Shown here: piece after piece, positions 9,585 to 17,754 of the stretch | Layout of the letters: every line of letters starts with the position of its first letter | Position numbering within the stretch: position 1 is the first letter of the stretch | From: Hyphomicrobiales bacterium | GTDB taxonomy: Bacteria > Pseudomonadota > Alphaproteobacteria > Rhizobiales > Rhizobiaceae | Direction of reading: 5' to 3' | Length of the DNA stretch: 64,000 nucleotides | NCBI GenBank assembly: GCA_900466575.1 | Contig: UBMP01000016.1 | Span: 186,001-250,000, forward strand | Program-made: the position numbers and the translations under genes | Notes under the pieces: model-generated | Seen by the model: the letters and a program-made list of their open reading frames with translations, nothing else | Databases searched by the model: none | Told to the model about the DNA's origin: nothing

Positions 9585-9971
9585 TCAACTCCCCACGCCG
9601 ATCTCCGCCAGACGCGTCAGCGCGAGTTCCTCGATGATTTCCAGTTCCGCAATCGTATCATCGATATCCTTGCGCTTCTGGTTGAGTTCGGCGCGCTTCT
9701 CGGTCACGCGCTTCAACATCAGGTTCAGCTGCCCCAGTTCTCCCGGCGGCTCGCGATAGGCCAGAATGATTTCGCGGATTTCCGCGATCGTAAAACCGAT
9801 CCTGCGCCCACGCAGGATGTTCTGGATGATGTGACGGTCGGAATGGCGGAATAGACGCGTGCGGCCGCGACGCTCGGGGTGAACCAGACCCTCGTCTTCA
9901 TAAAAGCGCAGTGTCCGGGTCGAAATACCGAACTCCCGCGTCAATTCGGTGATGGTGTAGAGCTTGTCCAA
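9585..9971 (-). CDS. MerR family transcriptional regulator
   Basis: A 128-aa regulator with an N-terminal MerR winged helix (YTITELTREFGISTRTLRFY, EDEGLVHPERRGRTRLF, RRIGFTIAEIREII) and a C-terminal antiparallel coiled-coil dimerisation helix (residues about 80-120). No Cys metal-binding loop follows, so it is not a classic metal sensor. It resembles the LiuR/acyl-CoA-type or DnaJ-like MerR regulators of alphaproteobacteria. The start is TTG at 9971 with GGAAAG upstream. A MerR-style inverted repeat lies 37 bp upstream, suggesting autoregulation. Target genes are not evident here. Confidence 0.88.
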   Translation of the reverse strand: MDKLYTITELTREFGISTRTLRFYEDEGLVHPERRGRTRLFRHSDRHIIQNILRGRRIGFTIAEIREIILAYREPPGELGQLNLMLKRVTEKRAELNQKRKDIDDTIAELEIIEELALTRLAEIGVGS

Positions 9972-10007
9972 GTCTGTCTTTCCAATCGATGAGTGACGAT
10001 CATTCTA

Positions 10008-10029
10008 TTGACCTTAACGTAAAAGTCAA
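10008..10029. promoter_or_regulatory. Candidate MerR operator
   Basis: TTGACCTTAACGTAAAAGTCAA is an imperfect inverted repeat with TTGAC/GTCAA arms, lying upstream of the MerR gene start. MerR proteins bind such repeats between -35 and -10 elements. Assignment is by position and symmetry only. Confidence 0.5.
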
Positions 10030-10077
10030 TGAGCGGTTCGATTTGACTGGCAAGGCATGTATGGCACGTTTAGGCCG

Positions 10078-11505
10078 TCAAAGCACGCCATACCACCAGG
10101 ATGCGAGGCCGAGGAACGAAAAGAAGCCCGTCACGTCCGTCACCGTGGTGACAAAAACGGCGGAGGCCACGGCCGGGTCGATCCCGAAGCGATCGAGCAG
10201 CAAAGGGATCAATATCCCGCCCAATGCCGCCGCCAGCATGTTGATGAGCATCGCAGTCGCAATGATGCCACCGATGCTCAGATCATGGAACCAGAAACCC
10301 GCCACCACGCCGATCAGAACCCCGAAAATCACGCCGTTCAGGATGCCGACACCGGCCTCGCGACCGATGATGCGTGCGGCGTTGTAGATGTCGAGGTCCT
10401 TGGTCGCCAACGCGCGCACAGTCACGGTCATTGTCTGCGAAGCGGCGTTGCCGCCCATGCCGGCCACGATCGGCATCAGGACGGCCAGCGCGACGACCTT
10501 CTCGATGACACCGTCGAACAAGGCGATTACCGAGGCGGCCAGAATGGCCGTCAGCAGATTGACGAGCAGCCACGGAACGCGCGAACGAGAGGTGCTGAGG
10601 ACGGTGTCTGACAGCTCTTCGTCGCCGACGCCGCCCAGACGCATGAGGTCTTCCTCCGCCTCTTCCTGGATGACGTCAACCACGTCGTCGATGGTCAGCA
10701 CGCCGACAAGGCGGCCGTTTTCATCCACCACGGCGGCCGAGAGAAGGTCGTATTGCTCGAAAAGCTGGGCCGCCTCTTCCTGGTCCATCTCCGCCGGAAC
10801 CGGGTGGTTTGTCTCGCGCATGATGTCGGCGATCTTCAGGTCCCGCGTGGAGCGCAGGATGCGATCGAGATTGACGGCGCCCAGCAGCTTGAAGGTCGGA
10901 TCGATGACGAAGATCTGCGAAAAGGAATCCGGCAGGTCGCGCTCGTCGCGCAGATAGTCGATGGTCTGGCCAACGGTCCAGAAAGGCGGGACCGCGACAA
11001 ACTCCGTCTGCATGCGGCGGCCGGCTGAGCTCTCCGGATAATCCAGTGCCCGGCGCAACCGCACCCGCTCGGTAAACGGAAGCTTGGCGAGGATCTCCTC
11101 GCGATCCTCCTGGTTCAGGTCTTCGAGAATATAGACGGCGTCGTCCGAATTCATCTCGCCGATGGCCGCAGCCACCTGCTCGTTCGGCATCTGCTCCACG
11201 ATTTCAAGCCGGATGGCCTCGTCGACTTCGGTCAGCGCCGTGAAGTCAAAGGCGTCACCTGCCAGCCGGACCAGGGCGTGGCGCTGTTCGGCCTCCAGCG
11301 ACTCGATGAGGTCGCCCAGTTCGGATTCGTGCAGGCGCGCGACATTGTGGCGAAGGAACTCGACATCCTCCGCCTCCAGCGCCTCTCCGATCAGCGCCAG
11401 ATAGTCCTGCCGAACCAGACCTTCTTCATCATAGATGTCGATATGGTCCGGCGCGTCGCCGGGCAGCGACAGGCGTTCGCGTTCCAGTTCGCCGGTTTCA
11501 GCCAT
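10078..11505 (-). CDS. mgtE: Magnesium transporter MgtE
   Basis: Gated Mg2+ channel of the inner membrane, 475 aa. Order: N-terminal MgtE superhelical domain (about 30-135), two CBS domains (about 140-270; DLPDSFSQIFVIDPTFKLLG and DLLSAAVVDENGRLVGVLTI), then five TM helices with the pore signature MPIVAGMGGNAASQTMTV at about 345-362. Mg2+ binding to the N and CBS domains closes the pore, as known for the family. ATG 11505 was chosen because AGGAGA lies 5 nt upstream. The gene is convergent with nothing close and is probably monocistronic. Confidence 0.96.
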   Translation of the reverse strand: MAETGELERERLSLPGDAPDHIDIYDEEGLVRQDYLALIGEALEAEDVEFLRHNVARLHESELGDLIESLEAEQRHALVRLAGDAFDFTALTEVDEAIRLEIVEQMPNEQVAAAIGEMNSDDAVYILEDLNQEDREEILAKLPFTERVRLRRALDYPESSAGRRMQTEFVAVPPFWTVGQTIDYLRDERDLPDSFSQIFVIDPTFKLLGAVNLDRILRSTRDLKIADIMRETNHPVPAEMDQEEAAQLFEQYDLLSAAVVDENGRLVGVLTIDDVVDVIQEEAEEDLMRLGGVGDEELSDTVLSTSRSRVPWLLVNLLTAILAASVIALFDGVIEKVVALAVLMPIVAGMGGNAASQTMTVTVRALATKDLDIYNAARIIGREAGVGILNGVIFGVLIGVVAGFWFHDLSIGGIIATAMLINMLAAALGGILIPLLLDRFGIDPAVASAVFVTTVTDVTGFFSFLGLASWWYGVL

Positions 11506-11779
11506 CGGCGTCTCCTGTTTAAAGAGATGAATTGTTCGGGTTCGCGCCGCCATCGAGCGAGCCTTACCCTGCTACCGGAAAACAGCGCCTGCGTCCATCG
11601 ACGTAACGGCAGGCAGTCTTGGAAAACCGCAGCAAAGCCCTGTTTTTCCGACAGGATCGGCCCGGCACCGGGGGCTGAGCGAACTTTACCTTTCTTTACA
11701 AACGCCAAGAACGGCGGAAACGTTCATTCTGCATGATCCATCCATCGAAACCAGAACGCCGCTGGCGATGGAGAAGAGC

Positions 11780-12343
11780 ATGACGAATATCGAAAACACA
11801 GAAACCGTCCGCGCAACAGCCGGAACAGCGCGCTCGTGGAAGCACCGCTCGGTCATCGCCGGCATCGCGCTCTCCGTGATCACCATGGCCGGCGCTGGCT
11901 CCTATGTTTATGCCGATGACACGAGCGCGGTCCCCGCAGCCCAGACGGACACGCAGCAGATGGGCGGCAATATGGGGATGATGCACAAGGCCAAGGGCGG
12001 CTCGATGCAGAAGCGCCTGATGCGGGCTCTCGACTCCGTCAACGCGACGGACGACCAGAAGCAGAAGATCAACGCCATCTTCGACAAGGCACATGAAAGC
12101 GTCACCCAGCTGCGCGGTCAACCCGGCGCGATGCGCAACGAAATGAAGGCCCTGTTCGCAGGACCGACGGTTGATGCCAACGCCGTCGAAGCCGCACGCC
12201 AGGCACGCATGCAAAAGATGGATGAAGCCTCCAAGATCATGTCGACCGCGATGATCGACGCCGCTCAGGTTCTGACCCCGGAACAGCGCGCGCAGCTGGC
12301 CGAGCGCTTCTCGAAGAAGTCCGGTGCACACCGCCCCGGTTGA
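11780..12343 (+). CDS. Periplasmic Spy/CpxP-like (LTXXQ-type) protein
   Basis: A 187-aa secreted protein: basic N-region, hydrophobic core SVIAGIALSVITMAGAGSYV and a likely cleavage after VYA, then a helical domain rich in Met and Gln. NATDDQKQKINAIFDKAHES and VLTPEQRAQLAERF are the two helical motifs of the Spy/CpxP family. Members are periplasmic chaperones or adaptors that restrain a CpxA-type kinase. ATG 11780 was preferred over 11768 because GGAGAAG precedes it. The gene sits directly upstream of a response regulator and kinase in the same orientation, so it probably modulates that kinase and is induced by it. Confidence 0.82.
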   Translation: MTNIENTETVRATAGTARSWKHRSVIAGIALSVITMAGAGSYVYADDTSAVPAAQTDTQQMGGNMGMMHKAKGGSMQKRLMRALDSVNATDDQKQKINAIFDKAHESVTQLRGQPGAMRNEMKALFAGPTVDANAVEAARQARMQKMDEASKIMSTAMIDAAQVLTPEQRAQLAERFSKKSGAHRPG

Positions 12344-12395
12344 TGATGCTATAAAGGCCTCGGGGATTCCCGGGCCATGAAAGGAACTTCACAGC

Positions 12396-13109
12396 ATGAC
12401 GGCGGACATACTGATCATCGACGATGATACGAGGCTCACCGCCATGCTGGAAGACTACCTTCGCAAACAAGGATTTGCCACGCGCGCCAGCGCGACCGGC
12501 AAAGACGGCCTGGCGGAAATCGCCCGCACTCCGCCGGCCGTCGTCATTCTCGACCTCATGCTGCCTGACCTCGACGGCTTTGAGGTCTGTCGGAGGGTCC
12601 GTGCCACCTCGGACCTTCCGATCCTCATGCTGACCGCCAAGGGCGAAGAGACCGACCGCATTGTCGGCCTGGAACTCGGCGCCGACGACTATCTCCCCAA
12701 GCCTTTTTCGCCGCGCGAACTTCTTGCACGGCTCCGCGCCATCCTGCGCCGCAGCCAGGGCATGATGAACCCCGGGCGCGATGCCGACATCCTCACCTTC
12801 GGCGACCTTGAGATCGACCGCGGCGCCCGCCAGATCCGCGTTGCCGGCGAGGAACGCCAGATCACCGGCTATCAATACGATCTCCTGCTGGCGCTTGCCG
12901 AAAATGCCGGCCGGGTACTCTCCCGCGACCAGCTGATGGATATGGTCAAGGGCGAGGAACTGGAAGCCTTCGACCGCTCCATTGACGTCCACATCTCGCG
13001 CATCCGCGCGGCAATAGAGACCGACCCCAAGCATCCGCGCCGCATCATCACCGTGCGCGGCACCGGCTATCTCTTCGCCCGCCACCAGACAGCCGCAGGT
13101 GGCGCATGA
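12396..13109 (+). CDS. OmpR/CpxR-family response regulator
   Basis: A 237-aa DNA-binding response regulator. The receiver domain has the acidic pair IIDDD, phospho-acceptor Asp at about 52 in ILDLMLPDLDG, Thr in MLTAKGEE and Lys in LPKPFSPRELLAR. The C-terminal winged helix (about 140-230) ends with HISRIRAAIE and IITVRGTGYLF. It overlaps the kinase gene by 4 nt (ATGA), showing translational coupling. With the CpxP-like gene upstream this forms an envelope-stress-type three-gene module. Confidence 0.94.
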   Translation: MTADILIIDDDTRLTAMLEDYLRKQGFATRASATGKDGLAEIARTPPAVVILDLMLPDLDGFEVCRRVRATSDLPILMLTAKGEETDRIVGLELGADDYLPKPFSPRELLARLRAILRRSQGMMNPGRDADILTFGDLEIDRGARQIRVAGEERQITGYQYDLLLALAENAGRVLSRDQLMDMVKGEELEAFDRSIDVHISRIRAAIETDPKHPRRIITVRGTGYLFARHQTAAGGA

Positions 13110-14380
13110 ACTTCATCCGCCGCTCCCTCTTCCTGCAATTCTACGCCACGATCCTCATCGGACTGGCACTGGTCGCCCTCGTCCTTGTCGCCTTTGCGGC
13201 CATCGGCAAGTTCGATCAGCGCGATCCCCTCTCAGCCCGCCTCGGCCCCTTCATCGATTCCGTGCTCCCGCCACCGGGCGAGAACTTCAATCTCGAACGC
13301 GCCGTGCGTCGCATGTCAGAGACGGTCAACGCAGACATCAGCGTCTACGACAAGCAAGGCACGCTGATTGCCAATGCCGGTCGGCCGGTACCTTCCACGG
13401 TCCAGACAGACGATCCGCGCGGCTTTCGCCCCGCCAGCCGCACGTTCGCCTTCGAAACCCCGGACGGCCTCAAGGTGGTCGCACGTAGCCGCCGCCCCTT
13501 CGGCCCGCACCGCCAGAACGTCGCCTTCATCATCCTTCTGATAGCGGTTGCCCTCGGTCTCGCGGCCCTGCCCGTCACCCGCCGCCTCACCCGCCGGCTG
13601 GAGAACCTCAAGACAGGCATGGACACCTGGAGCGCCGGCGCGCTGGAAACGCGCCTTAACGTCGAAGGTAATGACGAGATTGCGGACGTCGCCCGCACCT
13701 TCAACATGGCCGCCGGCCGCATCGAAGACCTGGTGACAGCGCAGAAGAACCTGCTGGCCAATGCCAGCCACGAGCTGCGCTCGCCGCTCGCCCGCCTGCG
13801 CATGGCCATCGAAATGTTCGAAGCCGATCCGGCCGAAAACCTGAAGACCGAGATCGTCCGCAACATGGCCGAACTCGACGAACTGGTCGACGAAATCCTC
13901 ATCTCCAGCCGCCTGCAGGCCGGCCGCACGGAGAGCTTCGAGGACATGGTCGACCTCGTGGCGATCGCCGCGGAAGAAAGCACCCATTTCGACGCCGCCG
14001 ACGCCGTCACCGTCACCGTCACCGGTCCCTCCACCCTGATCCGCGCCAACGGCCGCCTCATCCGCCGCCTGATCCGCAATCTCCTCCAGAACGCCACCCG
14101 CCACGGCAAGCCCCCCATCGAAGTTTCCGTAACGGAAACCGCCGACGCCCTTCACCTAACGGTGACCGACCACGGTGATGGCATCCCGCCGAGCGAGCGC
14201 GAACGGATATTCGAGCCGTTTTACCGGCCGGCAGGCCGTGCAGAGGCAGCGGGTGGATGGGGGATCGGATTAGCCTTGGTCAGGCAGATCGCTGAGCTGC
14301 ATGGGGCGAGCGTGAGGTGTGAGGCTGCGGAAGGTGGCGGGGCGGCGTTTGTGGTGCGGTTGCCGAGGAACATTCAATGA
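13106..14380 (+). CDS. CpxA-like sensor histidine kinase
   Basis: A 424-aa inner-membrane kinase. TM1 is at about residues 9-31, a periplasmic sensor at about 32-138, TM2 at about 141-160, and HAMP at about 162-215. The HisKA box NASHELRSPLARLRMAIEMF carries the phospho-His at about 222. The ATPase domain has the N box LIRNLLQNATRHG, G1 DHGDGIPPSERERIFEPFY and G2 GWGIGLALVRQIAELHG. The partner is the overlapping response regulator. The sensor domain probably interacts with the CpxP-like protein two genes upstream (inference from operon order). Confidence 0.93.
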   Translation: MNFIRRSLFLQFYATILIGLALVALVLVAFAAIGKFDQRDPLSARLGPFIDSVLPPPGENFNLERAVRRMSETVNADISVYDKQGTLIANAGRPVPSTVQTDDPRGFRPASRTFAFETPDGLKVVARSRRPFGPHRQNVAFIILLIAVALGLAALPVTRRLTRRLENLKTGMDTWSAGALETRLNVEGNDEIADVARTFNMAAGRIEDLVTAQKNLLANASHELRSPLARLRMAIEMFEADPAENLKTEIVRNMAELDELVDEILISSRLQAGRTESFEDMVDLVAIAAEESTHFDAADAVTVTVTGPSTLIRANGRLIRRLIRNLLQNATRHGKPPIEVSVTETADALHLTVTDHGDGIPPSERERIFEPFYRPAGRAEAAGGWGIGLALVRQIAELHGASVRCEAAEGGGAAFVVRLPRNIQ

Positions 14381-14611
14381 GCCAATCCAGAGCAGACTCT
14401 AATTTGTAGATGTACGCGACGGTAAAGCAGCGGGAGCAGGTCGTTCATCGATCACGAAAGTAGCGACCATGCAGCATTGTTATGATCATCAGTTCGACAT
14501 AGATTCCGAGAACATTTATATCATGCTAAAATTGCAAAAAAAATTTGCCGGTCTATAGACAGGACTAATATCACAAGATCGCCGTTCTTGCTGTCGCATG
14601 GATTCAAAATC

Positions 14612-15472
14612 ATGAAGTCTGAAATTTTCAACTGGCTTATCACCGTAATAAGCTCAAGCGGATTAGTCGGCGTTGCTGCTTACTTACTGCGCGACACTGT
14701 GGTAAAATATTTAACGAAATCAGTTGAGCATAAATTTGAGACTAAATTGGAGAAATTCAAAGCAGACATCCGAGATAGCGAAAAAGAAATTGAGCATATA
14801 AGGTCATTTCTCGCGTCAAACCGCAGAGAAAGAGACTCTTTGATTCAGTCAAAACGCATACAAGCAGCTGAAAATTTACTCCGAGCACGCGACGTAATTT
14901 CACAAATGACATTGCTCGTTGAATACATGAAGATTCTCAATATATCGGAGATATTCAAGGATGCTGGAAATCCAAAGATAGGAGAATTCATTGACACACT
15001 AACGAAGCCATTGAATACTGAGGAGAAAATCAAAAGTCTCGGCAGCATCGATATGGGGGTGCCAAGGCTATACCTAAGTGACAAGTCGCTCAAATTATTC
15101 GACACATACAAAGGTATTGTACTTCACGCGGCAATGATGATGCAGGCAATGCGCGTACCGTTGCGAAACTTAGACTCAATAATGAAGCCCGGCGTCCTCA
15201 GCGAATCGGTGATCGATCTGGCGCCTATGTCGAAGGAGGGCTTCGATAAATGGGGGGAATCATATGCTTACTTTTGGGCTAGCTACTTCCATGACGAACT
15301 ATTGAGATCACTCCGAAAAGAAATTTGGGGTGAAGACAATGAAACGCTGGACACAAAATCGGTTGAACAACTTGCTCTGGATTCTAGGCGTGCACAAATT
15401 AACGTACGTGCATCCTTAGAAAAGATGGGCTTACCCAACAGCTTGATCAGCGCGAAGGATGAAACAGGCTAG
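14612..15472 (+). CDS. Unknown low-GC membrane-anchored coiled-coil protein
   Basis: A 286-aa protein with no recognised family. A single TM is near the N-terminus (LITVISSSGLVGVAAYLL, about residues 7-24). It is followed by a long charged helix (about 35-85, rich in Lys/Glu, likely coiled coil) and a largely helical C-terminal domain. The gene is strikingly AT-rich, with codon use unlike the flanking chromosome, which implies recent transfer. It lies between the Cpx-like operon and the displaced tRNA-Leu terminator, outside the att-bounded element. No clear SD precedes ATG 14612; a TTG at 14588 is an alternative start. The shape resembles many phage-defence or toxin-immunity membrane proteins, but function is not inferable. 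Confidence 0.6.
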   Translation: MKSEIFNWLITVISSSGLVGVAAYLLRDTVVKYLTKSVEHKFETKLEKFKADIRDSEKEIEHIRSFLASNRRERDSLIQSKRIQAAENLLRARDVISQMTLLVEYMKILNISEIFKDAGNPKIGEFIDTLTKPLNTEEKIKSLGSIDMGVPRLYLSDKSLKLFDTYKGIVLHAAMMMQAMRVPLRNLDSIMKPGVLSESVIDLAPMSKEGFDKWGESYAYFWASYFHDELLRSLRKEIWGEDNETLDTKSVEQLALDSRRAQINVRASLEKMGLPNSLISAKDETG

Positions 15473-15560
15473 CTTTCATACAAGACAACGGAACATTAGA
15501 ATAACAACGGCTTGGGCAATAAAGCCATTCGCAGTTAACACCTAGGCCTCGACTAGAGTC

Positions 15561-15587
15561 AAAAAACCCGGCTCAAGGCCGGGCTTT
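15561..15587 (-). terminator. Rho-independent terminator, probably the original tRNA-Leu terminator
   Basis: On the minus strand CCCGGC-CTTGA-GCCGGG is followed by TTTTTT. It lies 23 bp beyond the left att repeat, exactly where the 3' flank of tRNA-Leu would have been before the island inserted. The plus strand also has a weaker U-run (CTTTT) and could end the 14612 gene. Confidence 0.75.
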
Positions 15588-15609
15588 TGATCTCGGCTTG
15601 AAAGCCGAA

Positions 15610-15626
15610 TGGTGCGGTCGAGAAGA
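15610..15626. repeat. attL, left 17-bp direct repeat
   Basis: TGGTGCGGTCGAGAAGA, identical to 23958-23974 (the 3' end of tRNA-Leu including CCA on the minus strand). Identity stops on both sides, so this is the core duplicated by integration. Confidence 0.9.
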
Positions 15627-15688
15627 AACGCCCCTCGCACCTGCACTTCCTTGAAATCATTGCGCTTTTTGACGCTGAGATCGGGAGC

Positions 15689-15710
15689 TTTGTAGCGGGG
15701 TTTTGTAGCG
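15689..15710 (+). repeat. Paired TTTGTAGCG sites near attL (candidate integrase arm sites)
   Basis: TTTGTAGCG occurs at 15689-15697 and 15702-15710, starting 63 bp inside the attL core. The same nonamer is paired near attR (23872 and 23884). Spacing and location match arm-type binding sites of tyrosine integrases. Confidence 0.65.
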
Positions 15711-15747
15711 GGGTCAAGCGATGTCCAGCCGCCGAGCCGCAGCGATA

Positions 15748-16692
15748 TTAATGGCGGTTGTACGGCACTTGAAAGACCGCCTGCCCGGACTGCGCTTCGA
15801 CAAGGTAAAGGGTTGTGTATTGCATCGCCCAACCGAACCTCGCGGTTTCAGAGAAAGGGAAACCGAACTCTTCACAAATTTGCCTCCTCCCGCCTTCATC
15901 GCGAAGCAGCGGCTCCCACTGCTCGATGATGTCCAGCATCTTGTCGGCGTGAATTCGATGGCTCATGGATGTCATGGCAGATGACAAGAAGCTTGGAGCG
16001 GCGTAGAGGCCAGCCGATTGCGTCAAAGCGTTGATACCCTGCCTAGCAAGCGCCTCACCCTCGCGGGCATTAACATCCGGGGAGACGCCCTCAATCCCCC
16101 TGATATAGTTCCCTGACGCAACCTCAAAGTCAGCAATGGCTTGCCGGAGAGTTCCATCATCGAAACTTCCGTGATCACCGCACATCAGGAAGAGAACGTG
16201 ATTAAGCCCGACCTTAGCAAACAGGAGCGCCTTGCTGTCCCCGCTGCGCTTTCCCTTCTCGTTGCCTGGGACAAGATGCAGGTGGTGAACGCCATATGCA
16301 TTCAATGCTCGGTCCTTGCCTTTGACCACCAGTCCAGTCCGTGTCCTAGATTGCGGCTCGTATCCGCTGGAGTGTATCCGAGGCGACAGATGATTTTTCA
16401 GGTCGTCCCCACGGGCGAACTTATCCGCTAGCGCGTTGATAGCATGAGCGTGCAACAACGCCCGTTCGGAATAGAAGCCATTCCAGGCCCTCACCTCTCG
16501 GGGACGGGGTTCTATGAAGCGGTCAATCCAGCCGATGTAGACCGCAAGAAGATTGGAGAATGGCATTGCTTTGAGATCACCACGGGCACTCTCGGGCACG
16601 CACGGTATTGCCTCTATCAGGCTCCCCCGGATTTCCTTGAGATTTTCCGAGGTCGCCACAAGCTGTTCGATGACCTGATTTGCATCTAACAT
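15748..16692 (-). CDS. Unknown 314-aa island protein
   Basis: No family is recognised with confidence. The N-terminal half is helical (about 1-100). The middle has a striking block: YGVHHLHL at about 133-140, basic residues, ALLFAKV at about 155-161 and CGDHGSFDD at about 171-179. This His-x-x-His / strand / His layout suggests a small nuclease-like or toxin-like catalytic core. The C-terminal third (about 200-314) is mixed. No signal peptide or TM is seen. The start is ATG 16692 with GGGGG 7 nt upstream. It is the gene nearest attL, a position often used for accessory (defence) cargo. Enzymatic role is speculation. Confidence 0.65.
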   Translation of the reverse strand: MLDANQVIEQLVATSENLKEIRGSLIEAIPCVPESARGDLKAMPFSNLLAVYIGWIDRFIEPRPREVRAWNGFYSERALLHAHAINALADKFARGDDLKNHLSPRIHSSGYEPQSRTRTGLVVKGKDRALNAYGVHHLHLVPGNEKGKRSGDSKALLFAKVGLNHVLFLMCGDHGSFDDGTLRQAIADFEVASGNYIRGIEGVSPDVNAREGEALARQGINALTQSAGLYAAPSFLSSAMTSMSHRIHADKMLDIIEQWEPLLRDEGGRRQICEEFGFPFSETARFGWAMQYTTLYLVEAQSGQAVFQVPYNRH

Positions 16693-16758
16693 TACCGCCC
16701 CCAAAACAAGTAGACACCCCGGCAGTCAGAAGCGCTTGGGACGGCAATCACCGCCCCC

Positions 16759-17301
16759 TCACGCTTCGGCCATCATGCGGTAAACCGTGGACCGCGCAAC
16801 ATTGAACCGCTTGGCCACGGCCATCGGCTTATCCCCAGCCGCCAAAGCCGCCCTGATGGCCTGCCCATCGACCGTCACGGGACGCCCCTTGTAACGCCCC
16901 TCCTCCTTCGCCTTGGCAATGCCTTCAAGCTGACGCTCCTTGCGCAGGTCCGTCTCGAATTCGGCAATAGCCCCCAGCATGTTGAACATCAGGCGACCCG
17001 TGGGTGTCGTGGTATCGATGTTCTGTTCCGTGGCAATGAGGTCCACGCCCTTGGCCTGTAGCTCCTGGGATATCGTGTTGAGGTCCAGGACAGAACGAGC
17101 AAGGCGGTCAAGCCTCGTGACCATCAGCACGTCACCCTTCCGGGCGAACCTGATGGCCTCCTCCAGCTTCTCACGGCCTTCCCTTGTGGTCCCGCTGGCC
17201 TTTTCAATGAACAGCTCTTCCGCCCCTTCTCGTCTGAGGATGTCCACCTGGGCAGCTTCGTTCTGGCCTGTCGAGGATACGCGGGCATAGCCGATTTTCA
17301 T
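16759..17301 (-). CDS. Serine recombinase (resolvase/invertase family)
   Basis: A 180-aa small serine recombinase. The catalytic Ser is in GYARVSS (about S9), with the conserved LDRLARSVLDL and the ERQLEGIAKAKEEGRYKGRP linker, then a C-terminal helix-turn-helix (PMAVAKRFNVARSTVYRMMA). Family members resolve cointegrates or invert segments between short crossover sites. The start ATG 17301 has AAGGTG upstream. Repeated CGTCCGATAA motifs immediately upstream look like its recombination or operator site. No transposase is adjacent, so it may act as a stability or switch factor of the element. Confidence 0.93.
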   Translation of the reverse strand: MKIGYARVSSTGQNEAAQVDILRREGAEELFIEKASGTTREGREKLEEAIRFARKGDVLMVTRLDRLARSVLDLNTISQELQAKGVDLIATEQNIDTTTPTGRLMFNMLGAIAEFETDLRKERQLEGIAKAKEEGRYKGRPVTVDGQAIRAALAAGDKPMAVAKRFNVARSTVYRMMAEA

Positions 17302-17312
17302 GTGGCACCTTG

Positions 17313-17355
17313 CGTCCGATAAGGTTTAAGATGCAATCGGAATATCGTCCGATAA
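17313..17355. repeat. res-like repeats upstream of the resolvase gene
   Basis: CGTCCGATAA occurs directly repeated at 17313-17322 and 17346-17355, and the inverted copy ATCGGA at 17336-17341 forms ATCGGAATATCGTCCGAT (17336-17353) with the second. Position 12-54 bp upstream of the start codon fits resolvase subsites that also serve as operator. Confidence 0.5.
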
Positions 17356-17431
17356 TTCGCATGTCAATCCATATGGGACACTTTTCCGCCTCGCGGCACT
17401 GTCCGGCATCGGTATACCCATCTCGGACAGG

Positions 17432-17668
17432 CTAGCCGCGGTTTCGCAGTGAGAGGCTGATTTCCGCTAGGATGCCGAGAAACAGGGAGCCAACCAGGAC
17501 GTAGGTGGATGCGTCTATGATTTCGCCGGTCGTGTGCGAACCCAGGTATCTCGCGTGGTACTCAGGCGGGAGCGTCCCATTGGCAACGAGAACTGCCGCC
17601 ACGATGCGGGCCAGAGCCAAGGTTGCGAAGAGATAGGCAGCGCCACGACCGACCCTAGTGAAAAACAT
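17432..17668 (-). CDS. Small two-TM membrane protein, unknown
   Basis: A 78-aa protein with two hydrophobic segments (about 10-30 and 55-73) joined by a short polar loop (PPEYHARYLGSHTTGE). The start at ATG 17668 is supported by GGAGGA 5 nt upstream; an open frame continues upstream but without an SD. It lies between the HNH gene and the resolvase on the same strand. No family is recognised. Confidence 0.55.
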   Translation of the reverse strand: MFFTRVGRGAAYLFATLALARIVAAVLVANGTLPPEYHARYLGSHTTGEIIDASTYVLVGSLFLGILAEISLSLRNRG

Positions 17669-17754
17669 CCATTCCTCCAAAACTCCTCGGAAAATCAACC
17701 ACATCAAATATTTAGACCAGACATAACGAAGTTGCGGTATTCGCAAAACTGGCT

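Noticed and set aside
15542-15832. Minus-strand frame crossing attL
   Set aside because: It runs through a terminator and the att core and is not conserved-looking; an artefact of the junction.
16940-17290. Long plus-strand frame opposite the resolvase
   Set aside because: Antisense shadow of a clear serine recombinase in high-GC DNA.
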